A program made the position numbers and the translations under genes. Positions 6,750-13,502 of a stretch of 23,073 bases of DNA are shown one piece after another; the first letter of the stretch is position 1; each line of letters starts with the position of its first letter. Origin of the DNA: JABDGR01 sp035546135. GTDB taxonomy: Bacteria > Verrucomicrobiota > Verrucomicrobiia > Opitutales > JABDGR01. The stretch lies in NCBI GenBank assembly GCA_035546135.1, contig DASZWY010000179.1:1-23073 (forward strand). The letters run 5' to 3'. The notes beneath the pieces were generated by a model. It saw only the letters and a program-made list of their open reading frames with translations, had not been told where the DNA came from and did not search any database.

Positions 6750-7811
6750 ATGAGCATTCACGCTGTCAACATCCGCAAAACTTTCGGCCAGTACGTCGCG
6801 CTGGAAAACCTCGAACTCAAGGTGCCCGCCGGCCGGCTCGTCGCGCTGCTCGGGCCATCCGGCAGCGGCAAGACCACCCTCCTGCGCGTGCTGGCCGGCC
6901 TCGAATTCGCCGATCCCGGCAGCGGCGGCCGCGTCTACCTGCACGGCGAGGACGTGACGGACAAGCCACCCGGCGAGCGCGGCATTGGCTTTGTGTTCCA
7001 GCACTACGCCCTTTTCCGCCACCTCACGATTTTTGAAAACGTCGCCTTTGGCCTGAAAGTGCGTCACCGCGGCCAGCGCCCGCCGAAAAAGGAACTCGAG
7101 GAGCGCGTGCACAAGCTCCTCGAGCTCGTCCAGCTCCCCGGCATCGCGCAACGCCGCCCGCACCAACTCTCCGGCGGCCAGCGCCAGCGCGTCGCCCTCG
7201 CCCGCGCCCTCGCCACCGAGCCGAAAGTGCTCCTCCTCGACGAGCCCTTCGGCGCGCTCGACGCCAAGGTGCGCAAGGAATTGCGCCGCTGGCTGCGCCG
7301 TTTCCACGAACAGGTGCAACTCACCACCGTCTTTGTCACCCACGACCAGGAGGAGGCTCTCGAACTCGCCGACGAGGTCGTCGTCATGAACAACGCCCGC
7401 ATCGAGCAGGTCGGCCCGCCGCAGGAGGTCTACGACAACCCGGCCACGCCGTTCGTGTTCGAATTCCTCGGCAACGTCAACCGCTTGGAATTGACCACCG
7501 TCCCCGGCGCGCCTTCTGAGGCCACGCCGGCGCAGGGCGCCGTCACCTATGTGCGCCCGCACGACATCGAACTGCTCAAAGAACCCGCCGCCGACACCAT
7601 CCCCGTCATCGTTCACCACGTCTTTGCCGCCGGCGCGGGCGCCCGCGTGCAGGTTGTGGGCAACAAGACCGGCGAGTGGTTCGACGTCGAGATGGACCGC
7701 TATACGCTCGACCGCCTCCAGCCCAAATACGCGCAAATGTTCCACGCCCGCCTGCGCCGCCCCCGCATCTTCACCCAGCCCGAAACCCCGCCGGCGCCTG
7801 AGCCGCGCTAA
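6750..7811 (+). CDS. cysA: Sulfate ABC transporter ATP-binding protein CysA
   Basis: This 353-aa ATPase drives sulfate import. The sequence shows Walker A (GPSGSGKT, residues 35-42), the Q-loop (Q84), the ABC signature (LSGGQRQRVALARAL, from 140), Walker B (LLLDEP, 161-166), a D-loop (GALD) and the H-loop His198 (VFVTHDQEEA). A C-terminal regulatory or TOBE-like region follows (VTYVRPHDIELL), as expected for CysA. It has no cysteine and three methionines besides the initiator. It closes the operon, and no clear terminator is visible before dnaX. The ATG at 6750 follows a T-rich stretch without a Shine-Dalgarno sequence. Confidence 0.95.
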   Translation: MSIHAVNIRKTFGQYVALENLELKVPAGRLVALLGPSGSGKTTLLRVLAGLEFADPGSGGRVYLHGEDVTDKPPGERGIGFVFQHYALFRHLTIFENVAFGLKVRHRGQRPPKKELEERVHKLLELVQLPGIAQRRPHQLSGGQRQRVALARALATEPKVLLLDEPFGALDAKVRKELRRWLRRFHEQVQLTTVFVTHDQEEALELADEVVVMNNARIEQVGPPQEVYDNPATPFVFEFLGNVNRLELTTVPGAPSEATPAQGAVTYVRPHDIELLKEPAADTIPVIVHHVFAAGAGARVQVVGNKTGEWFDVEMDRYTLDRLQPKYAQMFHARLRRPRIFTQPETPPAPEPR

Positions 7812-7870
7812 AAAATCTTCCCTCGGCGCGGCGGATTTTGCTTTCCTCCGGCGCGCCCACGCGTTCGACT

Positions 7871-9262
7871 GTGCCCGTGCCCGAAGCCTACCAGGTCATT
7901 GCCCGCCGCTGGCGCCCCAAGCAGTTCGACGAAATCGTCGGGCAGGAGCACATCGTCCGCACGCTCAAGAACGCCATCACCCAGAACCGCCTCGCGCACG
8001 CCTACCTCTTCGTCGGCCCGCGCGGCACCGGCAAGACGACCACGGCCCGCATTCTCGCCAAAGCCCTCAATGCCGAGGGTGGCCCGAGCGTCAGCCCCAA
8101 GGACGATTCGCCGCTGGCCAAATCCATCATGGCCGGCACCTGCATGGACGTGCAGGAGATTGACGGCGCTTCCAACAACAGCGTGGAGAACATCCGCCAG
8201 TTGCGCGAGGACTGCCAGTACGCCCCTGCCCAGGGCAAATTCAAAATCTACATCATCGACGAGGTGCACATGCTCTCGACCGGCGCCTTCAACGCGTTGC
8301 TCAAGACCCTCGAGGAACCGCCGCCGCACGTAAAATTTATTTTTGCCACCACCGAGTCGCAAAAAGTTCCCGCGACCATCGTCTCCCGCTGCCAGCGCTT
8401 TGAGTTCCGCCCCATTCCCGACGCGCAAATCGCGGAAAAACTCGGCGCCATCGCCAAGGTCGAAGGCATCAAAATTTCCGCCGAGGCGTTGCAGTCCGTC
8501 GCCCGCCTCGCCCAAGGCGGCATGCGCGACGCCCAATCCATCCTCGACCAGCTCATTTCCTTCTGCGGCCAGAAAATCGGCGACGACGACGTGCTGGATG
8601 TTTACGGCCTGGCCGCCGCGGAGCAAATCCACGCTCTCGCGAAAGCGCTCGCCGCCGGCGACTACGCCGCCCTCGTCAAGGGCGTGGATGAACTCGCCAC
8701 CGAGGGCCGCGACCTCAACCGCGTGCTCAACGATCTCGAGGCCGCGCTGCGCGACGCCCTCCTCGAAGCCGTGCGCGGCGAAGGTGCGACCGAAAAGCTC
8801 GGCCCCGTCACGCGCTCCGACACGCTTTTGCGCATCCTCGAAACCCTCCACGCCGGCGAGGACGCCGTGCGCACCGGCCTCAACGAGCGCGTGAATTTCG
8901 AGGTCCTCCTCCTGCACGCCGCCGAGCAGGGGCGAACGCGGGCCATCGATTCGCTCATCCACGACCTCACGGAAATTTCCGCCGGCCTCCCCCAGGATGC
9001 CGGCCAAAAAAAAATAAGCGCCGCGCCCGCGCCGAAAAAAGCTGAGCCGGAGCCAGTGGCCAGCCACGTCGCCGAGGCGCCGCCACCCCCGCGGGAAATC
9101 CGCCCCGCCTCGTCACCGGCCTCGCGCCTAAATTCCGCCGATGCGCCCGCGGCCCATGCCGCCTACGAACGCCTGCCTGCCTCCACGCGCCAGTTGCTCG
9201 AACAGGAATTGCGCGCCTCGCTGCGCGGCCTGCGCCCCGCGCCCCCGCCGCCCGCCCGGTAA
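7871..9262 (+). CDS. dnaX: DNA polymerase III clamp-loader subunit gamma/tau
   Basis: This is the motor of the sliding-clamp loader. Domains I-II show AARRWRPKQFD-type N-terminal residues (ARRWRPKQFDEIVGQEHI), Walker A GPRGTGKT (49-56), Walker B IIDEVHML and the SRC arginine-finger motif (VSRCQRFEF). Domain III follows, ending near residue 375. After a nine-A tract (9006-9014) comes a Pro/Ala/Glu-rich tail of about 80 residues. At 463 aa it is shorter than E. coli tau. The zinc-module cysteines between Walker A and EIDGASNNS are nearly all replaced (only C91 remains). I prefer GTG at 7871 (VPVPEAYQVIARRW). GTG at 7877 or TTG at 7838 are alternatives. Its stop is 3 bases from the stop of the opposing gene. 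Confidence 0.95.
   Translation: MPVPEAYQVIARRWRPKQFDEIVGQEHIVRTLKNAITQNRLAHAYLFVGPRGTGKTTTARILAKALNAEGGPSVSPKDDSPLAKSIMAGTCMDVQEIDGASNNSVENIRQLREDCQYAPAQGKFKIYIIDEVHMLSTGAFNALLKTLEEPPPHVKFIFATTESQKVPATIVSRCQRFEFRPIPDAQIAEKLGAIAKVEGIKISAEALQSVARLAQGGMRDAQSILDQLISFCGQKIGDDDVLDVYGLAAAEQIHALAKALAAGDYAALVKGVDELATEGRDLNRVLNDLEAALRDALLEAVRGEGATEKLGPVTRSDTLLRILETLHAGEDAVRTGLNERVNFEVLLLHAAEQGRTRAIDSLIHDLTEISAGLPQDAGQKKISAAPAPKKAEPEPVASHVAEAPPPPREIRPASSPASRLNSADAPAAHAAYERLPASTRQLLEQELRASLRGLRPAPPPPAR
9006..9014 (+). promoter_or_regulatory. Nine-adenine slippage tract inside dnaX
   Basis: The run of nine A lies in the codons CAA AAA AAA A-TA, just after the conserved clamp-loader domains. Losing one A in the message brings TAA directly into frame, giving a protein ending QKK (about 381 aa). 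Gaining one A, or a -1 ribosomal shift, leads to a TGA at 9043-9045 after about 11 codons. Both alternatives would produce a gamma-like short form. Thermus thermophilus dnaX uses transcriptional slippage on an A9 run to make gamma, and E. coli uses ribosomal frameshifting at an A-rich site. Use of this tract is inferred. Confidence 0.6.
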
Positions 9263-9265
9263 GGA

Positions 9266-10186
9266 CTAGGGTTTGGGTTCCAGTGGCATCAGTTGGATGA
9301 AAATATACCCGTCGGTGCTCCAAATCTGTTCGTTAAACGGCCCGCGCACGCCCGAAAAATTGTCCACCTGGATGTCGCTTTGGTGCAAATCCGCCGTCCG
9401 CAAAATGATGAGGTGGCTCAGATTTTTCCCGGACTGCACCGTAAAATGCGTCACCGGCGTGCGGTTCCAATTTTCCGCCGCGACCGATACCGCCGTGCCG
9501 GGCGGCGGCTCCATGATCAGTTGCGGCCATTCCGGCGGGTTGGGGGCGCGGCTGTCGTCCAAAAATTTCCGCATCTCCTCCGCTGTTTTTCCCGGGGCGG
9601 GCACGGTCTCGGTGGCGGGGGCCAGGTCGCCCGCCAGGGCTTCCAGTTTCGCAATTTCATTCACCGGGCCGCCCGGGTTCGTGGTGTGCGCGAGGCCGAA
9701 TTCAAAAAAATACAACCCTGCCAGCACCAGCAGCCCGAGGATGCCGACGATAACCAGCCCCATGCGCCAGAGCAACCGCAGTTTGACGCGGGACTCGCCG
9801 GGTTGGTCTTCGGTTGCAGTTTCCTCCAAGTCCGGCGGGGCGCTGGTGGTGGTATGCGCAATCGGCAGCAAAACCGGCTCGGGCGCCGGCGCGTCCTCGT
9901 CGTCGGCTTCATCGGCGGATTCGGCAATCAGGCGGCTGGCGAAGAAAATCGTCGCCCCACCGCGCATGATGGTGCTTTGCAGCTCCGGCGGTGGCGTCAA
10001 CGAGCCGAGCTTGCGGCTGAAAAGGAGATCGAAGTTTTTCTCCTGCTCCCACCACGCCGCCAGCCCCGGGTTGGCCGCGGCCAGCTCCCGCGCCTCGGCC
10101 AGCCGGGGCACGTCCGGGTTGGTCTCGTCCTCGGGCGGGCAGAGACTCAGGGAGGCCTTGGCTTCTTCGGGGGTCATGGCGGTCAT
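9266..10186 (-). CDS. Single-pass membrane protein coupled to a sigma factor, anti-sigma-like
   Basis: This 306-aa protein has an acidic cytoplasmic N-terminus (residues 1-139) and one membrane helix (about 140-163, RMGLVIVGILGLLVLAGLYF). Its extracytoplasmic domain ends in a beta-rich part (HFTVQSGKNLSHLIILRTAD, GYIFIQLMPLEPKP). The ATGA overlap at 10183-10186 with the sigma-factor gene means the two are translationally coupled, and it fixes the start. A membrane partner directly behind an ECF-type sigma factor is usually its anti-sigma factor. The N-terminal part (AAANPGLAAWWEQEKNFDLL) fits such a role, but I see no classic HxxxCxxC zinc anti-sigma motif. The function is inferred from position. 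Confidence 0.72.
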   Translation of the reverse strand: MTAMTPEEAKASLSLCPPEDETNPDVPRLAEARELAAANPGLAAWWEQEKNFDLLFSRKLGSLTPPPELQSTIMRGGATIFFASRLIAESADEADDEDAPAPEPVLLPIAHTTTSAPPDLEETATEDQPGESRVKLRLLWRMGLVIVGILGLLVLAGLYFFEFGLAHTTNPGGPVNEIAKLEALAGDLAPATETVPAPGKTAEEMRKFLDDSRAPNPPEWPQLIMEPPPGTAVSVAAENWNRTPVTHFTVQSGKNLSHLIILRTADLHQSDIQVDNFSGVRGPFNEQIWSTDGYIFIQLMPLEPKP

Positions 10187-10683
10187 TCGCGCTGGGCGCG
10201 TTGGGCGAGGATGGCTTTGAGGCGGATTTTTCCCGCCGCCACTTGTTCAAGCAATTCCGGCACCGGCGTGCCGAGCGCTTCGGCCATTTCGCGGTAGGTC
10301 AGCGCACGGAGGTAAAACAAGGCCAGCGGGGCGCGCAACGGCTCCTCCACCCAGGCGAACAAGGCGGCGGTGCTCTCGCCGTCAAACGCCGACAAATTTT
10401 CCGCCTTCACCCTGGTGGCGCCGGCGGGCTTGGCCTTCCGCGTCTCAACCTGCGGGGCCGCGCGCTGGCGCACGTATTCGTGGTAAAGCGTCGCGTAGAA
10501 CCAGATCTTCAGCGCGGCGTTCTCGCGCGATTCGGCCCCCTTGTTGGCGTAGATGAAAAAGGTGTGCTGGACCAGGTCGCTGGCCGTCTGCTCGTCCTGG
10601 CTGAGGCAGTGCGCGAAGCGGTACAAGCCGGTGTGGTAGGCATCAACCAGCTTTTTGAAATTCAGGGATTGAAGGCGGGACAT
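10183..10683 (-). CDS. ECF-like RNA polymerase sigma factor
   Basis: This 166-aa protein has region 2 near the N-terminus (YHTGLYRFAHCLSQDEQTAS, DLVQHTFFIYANKG) and region 4 near the C-terminus (PLALFYLRALTYREMAEALG, followed by a helix with KIRLKAIL). The two are joined by a linker. That is the size and layout of ECF sigma factors, which recruit RNA polymerase to stress or envelope promoters. I chose ATG at 10683 (MSRLQSLNF) over one 18 codons upstream, because the extension (PRAGPGNTLEAPRPARA) looks non-coding. Region 2 is divergent, so assignment to a named ECF group is not possible by eye. It overlaps the downstream membrane-protein gene by four bases. Confidence 0.8.
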   Translation of the reverse strand: MSRLQSLNFKKLVDAYHTGLYRFAHCLSQDEQTASDLVQHTFFIYANKGAESRENAALKIWFYATLYHEYVRQRAAPQVETRKAKPAGATRVKAENLSAFDGESTAALFAWVEEPLRAPLALFYLRALTYREMAEALGTPVPELLEQVAAGKIRLKAILAQRAQRE

Positions 10684-10794
10684 GGCGCGTGCGGGCCGCG
10701 GGGCCTCCAACGTATTCCCGGGCCCGGCGCGCGGCAATGTATTTGTGTGGATTTTGATTCGTTCCGGCGGCCGGGGCCGCTAGAGTAGGGGGTG

Positions 10795-11643
10795 ATGCCC
10801 ACGGCCGTCCCCCTGCACTGGCACAACGAACCGCTGCTGCTGCTGTTGCTGCTCGGCGGCGGGTGGGCCTATTCGCTCGCCACCGGGCCCTTGCGCACGC
10901 ACCTCGCCCCGCCGGGCACGCCTTACCCCGCGGCCCAAGCGGCGATGTTCTACGCCGGGCTCGTCATCAACTACCTCGCCGTCGGCTCGCCGCTGGACCA
11001 ATTTGGCGAGGACTACCTCTTCAGCCTGCACATGGTGCAGCATCTTCTCATCATCTACGTCACGCCGCCGCTGATGTTGCTGGGTCTGCCCTGGTGGCTG
11101 ACGGACACCGTGCTCGCTCGCCCCTGGCCGAAAAAAATCTTTTCGCTGGTGCTGCATCCCGCGGCCTGCTGCACCTCGTTCGTCGTCATTTTCGGACTCT
11201 GGCACCTGCCCGAACCCTACGAGGCCGCCTTGCGCAACCGCTCCATCCATATCCTCGAACACGCGACGATGTTTTTTACCGCCATCCAGATGTGGTGGAT
11301 GTTTCTCGGCCCCTCGCGCATCCTCCCGCCCTCGCGTTATCCCATCCGCATCGTCGCCGCGTTTTTCCTCATGGCTGCGCACATGCCCATCCTCGGCCTG
11401 CTCGCGCTGCCGACCACGCCGCTCTACCGCACCTATGAGCTCGCCCCGCGCATCATTCCCGGCTTCAGCGCGCTGGACGACCAGGTCCTCGGCGGCACCA
11501 TGATGGAAATGGTCGCCGCGCTCGTTTCCGTCGGCCTGCTGGGCTGGAGCCTCTGGGGCTGGATGAAGGACGACGAGCGCCGCCAGGGCCGGGCCTCGCC
11601 GGCCGCCGAGGGGAAGGCCCCGGCCGGGCCCCGGGCGCCGTAA
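10795..11643 (+). CDS. Cytochrome c oxidase assembly protein, CtaG/Caa3 type
   Basis: This 282-aa polytopic membrane protein has about seven hydrophobic segments. It shows the CtaG_caa3 family motifs HMVQHLLIIYVTPPLMLLG, FGLWHLPEPYEAAL with HILEHATMFF shortly after, and a late AAHMPILGLLAL segment. In Bacillus, CtaG is needed to form active caa3 cytochrome oxidase and is thought to act in copper-site assembly. The conserved histidines seen here are consistent with that. The gene stands alone, divergent from the sigma factor and followed after 86 bases by the arsenic cassette. AGGGGG lies only 2 bases before the ATG, so GTG at 10792 is an alternative start. The last 20 residues are Pro/Ala/Gly-rich. 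Confidence 0.87.
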   Translation: MPTAVPLHWHNEPLLLLLLLGGGWAYSLATGPLRTHLAPPGTPYPAAQAAMFYAGLVINYLAVGSPLDQFGEDYLFSLHMVQHLLIIYVTPPLMLLGLPWWLTDTVLARPWPKKIFSLVLHPAACCTSFVVIFGLWHLPEPYEAALRNRSIHILEHATMFFTAIQMWWMFLGPSRILPPSRYPIRIVAAFFLMAAHMPILGLLALPTTPLYRTYELAPRIIPGFSALDDQVLGGTMMEMVAALVSVGLLGWSLWGWMKDDERRQGRASPAAEGKAPAGPRAP

Positions 11644-11693
11644 CGGGGCGGTTTTTACCCGCAATTGTCACCCGAGTGTTGCCGTGAATTAAC

Positions 11694-11721
11694 TTGAACT
11701 ATATACCTTTTGAGGTATATA
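11694..11721 (+). promoter_or_regulatory. arsR promoter with embedded palindromic operator
   Basis: TTGAAC (11694-11699) and TATATA (11716-11721), 16 bases apart, form a good promoter. An inverted repeat of two perfect 8-base arms around a 6-base centre (TATATACC-N6-GGTATATA, 11700-11721) fills the space between the boxes and covers the -10. A repressor dimer bound here would block RNA polymerase, the expected design for autoregulated ArsR. Transcription should start near 11728, only 1-2 bases before the ATG at 11730, so the message is probably leaderless. Confidence 0.8.
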
Positions 11722-11729
11722 AGCCGGCG

Positions 11730-12122
11730 ATGCAGCTCGTCCGCATTTACCAGTGCCTGTGCGACCACACCCGCCTGCGCATCCTCAACCTCCTGCTCGG
11801 CGGCCCGCTCTGCGTGTGCCACCTGCAGGAGATCCTCGGCGAGCCCCAGGTCAAAATCTCCAAACACCTGCGCTACCTGCGGGCGCACGGCCTGGTCGAG
11901 TCCCGCAAGGTGGGGCTCTGGCGCATCTACCGACTGCCGGCGCGCCGTTCGCGCGAACTCTCGGCCAACCTGCGCTGCCTGCAGGACTGCGCCGCCACGG
12001 ACCAGCAAGTCCGGGCCGACACCGCGAAGCAAAAAAAGCTCCAGTCCCGCATCGCGGGAGTTGCGCCATTCTGCGGCCCGCAAAAGACAACCCTTTCCCC
12101 CGTCGGCCGCTGCGCCTGCTGA
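11730..12122 (+). CDS. arsR: ArsR family arsenic-responsive repressor
   Basis: This 130-aa winged-helix repressor carries the metalloid-sensing motif LCVCHLQ (C28, C30), equivalent to the ELCVCDL motif of E. coli ArsR. The DNA-recognition helix follows (EPQVKISKHLRYLRAHGLV). Binding of As(III) to the cysteines should release the operator at 11700-11721. Further cysteines at 83 and 87 (RCLQDCAA) and a C-terminal RCAC could add ligands. The tail beyond residue 95 is longer than in minimal ArsR. I chose ATG 11730 because an upstream in-frame TTG (11694) lies inside the promoter. It is followed 11 bases later by arsC, so the three ars genes form one operon. Confidence 0.9.
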   Translation: MQLVRIYQCLCDHTRLRILNLLLGGPLCVCHLQEILGEPQVKISKHLRYLRAHGLVESRKVGLWRIYRLPARRSRELSANLRCLQDCAATDQQVRADTAKQKKLQSRIAGVAPFCGPQKTTLSPVGRCAC

Positions 12123-12133
12123 ATTTTCCACCC

Positions 12134-12643
12134 ATGAACTCCACTGCTCCCAAAAAAGTCCTCTTCCTGTGCACGGGCAATTCCGCGCGCAGCATCATCG
12201 CCGAATACCTCCTGCGCGCCAAGGGCCAGGGACGGTTCGAGACCTACAGTGCCGGCGCCCATCCCACCGGCAAAATCAACCCCTTCGCCTTCTGGGTGCT
12301 CAAGCGCCACTACCTCATTGACGCCAGCAATGCCCGCAGCAAGTCGTGGGACGAGTTCAAGAACGTGCACTTTGATTTCGTCATCACGGTTTGCGACCAT
12401 GCGCGCGAGTCCTGCCCGGTGTGGCCCGGCCAGCCCGTCGTGGCCCACTGGGGCTCGCCCGACCCCGCCGCCGTCGAAGGCACCGACCACGAAAAGCAGC
12501 GCGCCTTCGTCCAGGTCGCCTCGCAAATCGCCCGCCGCGTGGATTTGTTTTGCGCCTTGCCTCTGGAAAAGCTCACCACGATGCGCTTGCGCGAGATCGG
12601 CGAGCAATTCGGGCTGCCGCAGGCCGCCGCGGCCCAGCGTTAA
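12134..12643 (+). CDS. arsC: Arsenate reductase, thioredoxin-coupled (low-molecular-weight phosphatase fold)
   Basis: This 169-aa enzyme reduces arsenate to arsenite. The P-loop is CTGNSARS (nucleophile C13, R19). The two resolving cysteines are C87 and C94 in TVCDHARESCPVWPG, with the same spacing of seven as C82 and C89 of Staphylococcus aureus ArsC. All three catalytic cysteines are therefore present, pointing to the thioredoxin-dependent mechanism and not to a plain tyrosine phosphatase. The segment HWGSPDPAAVEGTDHEKQRA is also typical of ArsC. It lies between arsR and an aquaglyceroporin, and its stop is 5 bases before the start of the latter. The start has no clear Shine-Dalgarno sequence. 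Confidence 0.92.
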   Translation: MNSTAPKKVLFLCTGNSARSIIAEYLLRAKGQGRFETYSAGAHPTGKINPFAFWVLKRHYLIDASNARSKSWDEFKNVHFDFVITVCDHARESCPVWPGQPVVAHWGSPDPAAVEGTDHEKQRAFVQVASQIARRVDLFCALPLEKLTTMRLREIGEQFGLPQAAAAQR

Positions 12644-12648
12644 ACCCG

Positions 12649-13479
12649 ATGGCGCCCGCGCAAACGAAACTGCCCGCCTGGGTCGTCGGCGAATTCGCGG
12701 GCACATTTCTGCTCGTGTTTTTTGGCTGCGGCAGCGTCGCCGCGGCCGTGCTGCTCGGCGCGCAAGTCGGCGTCTTTCAAGTGGCCATCGTCTGGGGCCT
12801 CGGCATCGCCATCGCGATTCATTTGACCGGCGGCCTCAGCGGCGCGCACCTCAACCCCGCGGTCACGGTTTCGCTGGCGAGTTGGGCTGGCTTTCCCTGG
12901 AAGCGCGTGCCGGGGTATGTTGCGGTGCAGCTCGCCGGCGCGTTTGTGGCCAGCGCCGTGCTTTACGCCGCGTTCTCCGGACCGTTGCACGTTTTTGAAG
13001 CGGCACACGGCCTCGTGCGCGGCGCACCCGGCAGCGAGGCTTCCGCGATGATTTTCGGCGAATACTTTCCCAATCCCGGCGGCCGGCCCATGTCCGCCGC
13101 GGCCCCGGGGCTGGTTTCCTTCCCCGAAGCCTTTTTGGCCGAAGTGGTGGGCACCGCCATCCTGCTGCTCGTGATTTTGGGCGTGACCGACGAGCGCAAC
13201 ACCCTGTGCGCGCCGAGTTTTGCGCCCGCCCTCATTGGCCTGACCATCACGCTTTTGATTTCGTTGTTCGGGCCCCTGACCATGGCGTGCTTCAATCCCG
13301 CCCGTGATTTTGCCCCGCGCGTATTCAGCGCGCTGGCCGGGTGGGGGAGTGTGCCCTTTTCCGCCAATGGCCATGGCTGGCTCACGGTTTACATTCTCGC
13401 GCCTTTGCTGGGCGGCCTCGTCGGCGGTGGGATTTACCGCGCGTTGTTCAAGCCCGGCTACGCCGCGCCAATTCGGTGA
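12649..13479 (+). CDS. MIP-family aquaglyceroporin, probable arsenite exit channel (AqpS-like)
   Basis: This 276-aa channel has two NPA boxes (HLNPAVT, 69-71; CFNPARDFAPR, 216-218). The Arg of the selectivity filter (R219) is followed by Asp, which is the glycerol-channel type, not the strict water-channel type. About six membrane segments and two half-helices fit the MIP fold. In Sinorhizobium meliloti, aqpS sits with arsR and arsC and replaces an arsenite pump. The same order here (arsR, arsC, channel) and the absence of arsB or acr3 suggest this protein lets arsenite leave down its gradient. Its ATG is 5 bases after arsC. A glycerol-only role would not explain the location. Confidence 0.9.
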   Translation: MAPAQTKLPAWVVGEFAGTFLLVFFGCGSVAAAVLLGAQVGVFQVAIVWGLGIAIAIHLTGGLSGAHLNPAVTVSLASWAGFPWKRVPGYVAVQLAGAFVASAVLYAAFSGPLHVFEAAHGLVRGAPGSEASAMIFGEYFPNPGGRPMSAAAPGLVSFPEAFLAEVVGTAILLLVILGVTDERNTLCAPSFAPALIGLTITLLISLFGPLTMACFNPARDFAPRVFSALAGWGSVPFSANGHGWLTVYILAPLLGGLVGGGIYRALFKPGYAAPIR

Positions 13480-13488
13480 CGCAAACTA

Positions 13489-13501
13489 CGGAAATATTCC
13501 G
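13489..13501. terminator. Weak bidirectional hairpin between convergent genes
   Basis: CGGAA-ATA-TTCCG forms a 5-bp stem in the 23-base gap between the aquaglyceroporin stop and the stop of the opposing gene. No T-run flanks it, so it would terminate poorly. It is reported because it is the only structure in the convergent gap. Confidence 0.25.
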
Positions 13502-13502
13502 G

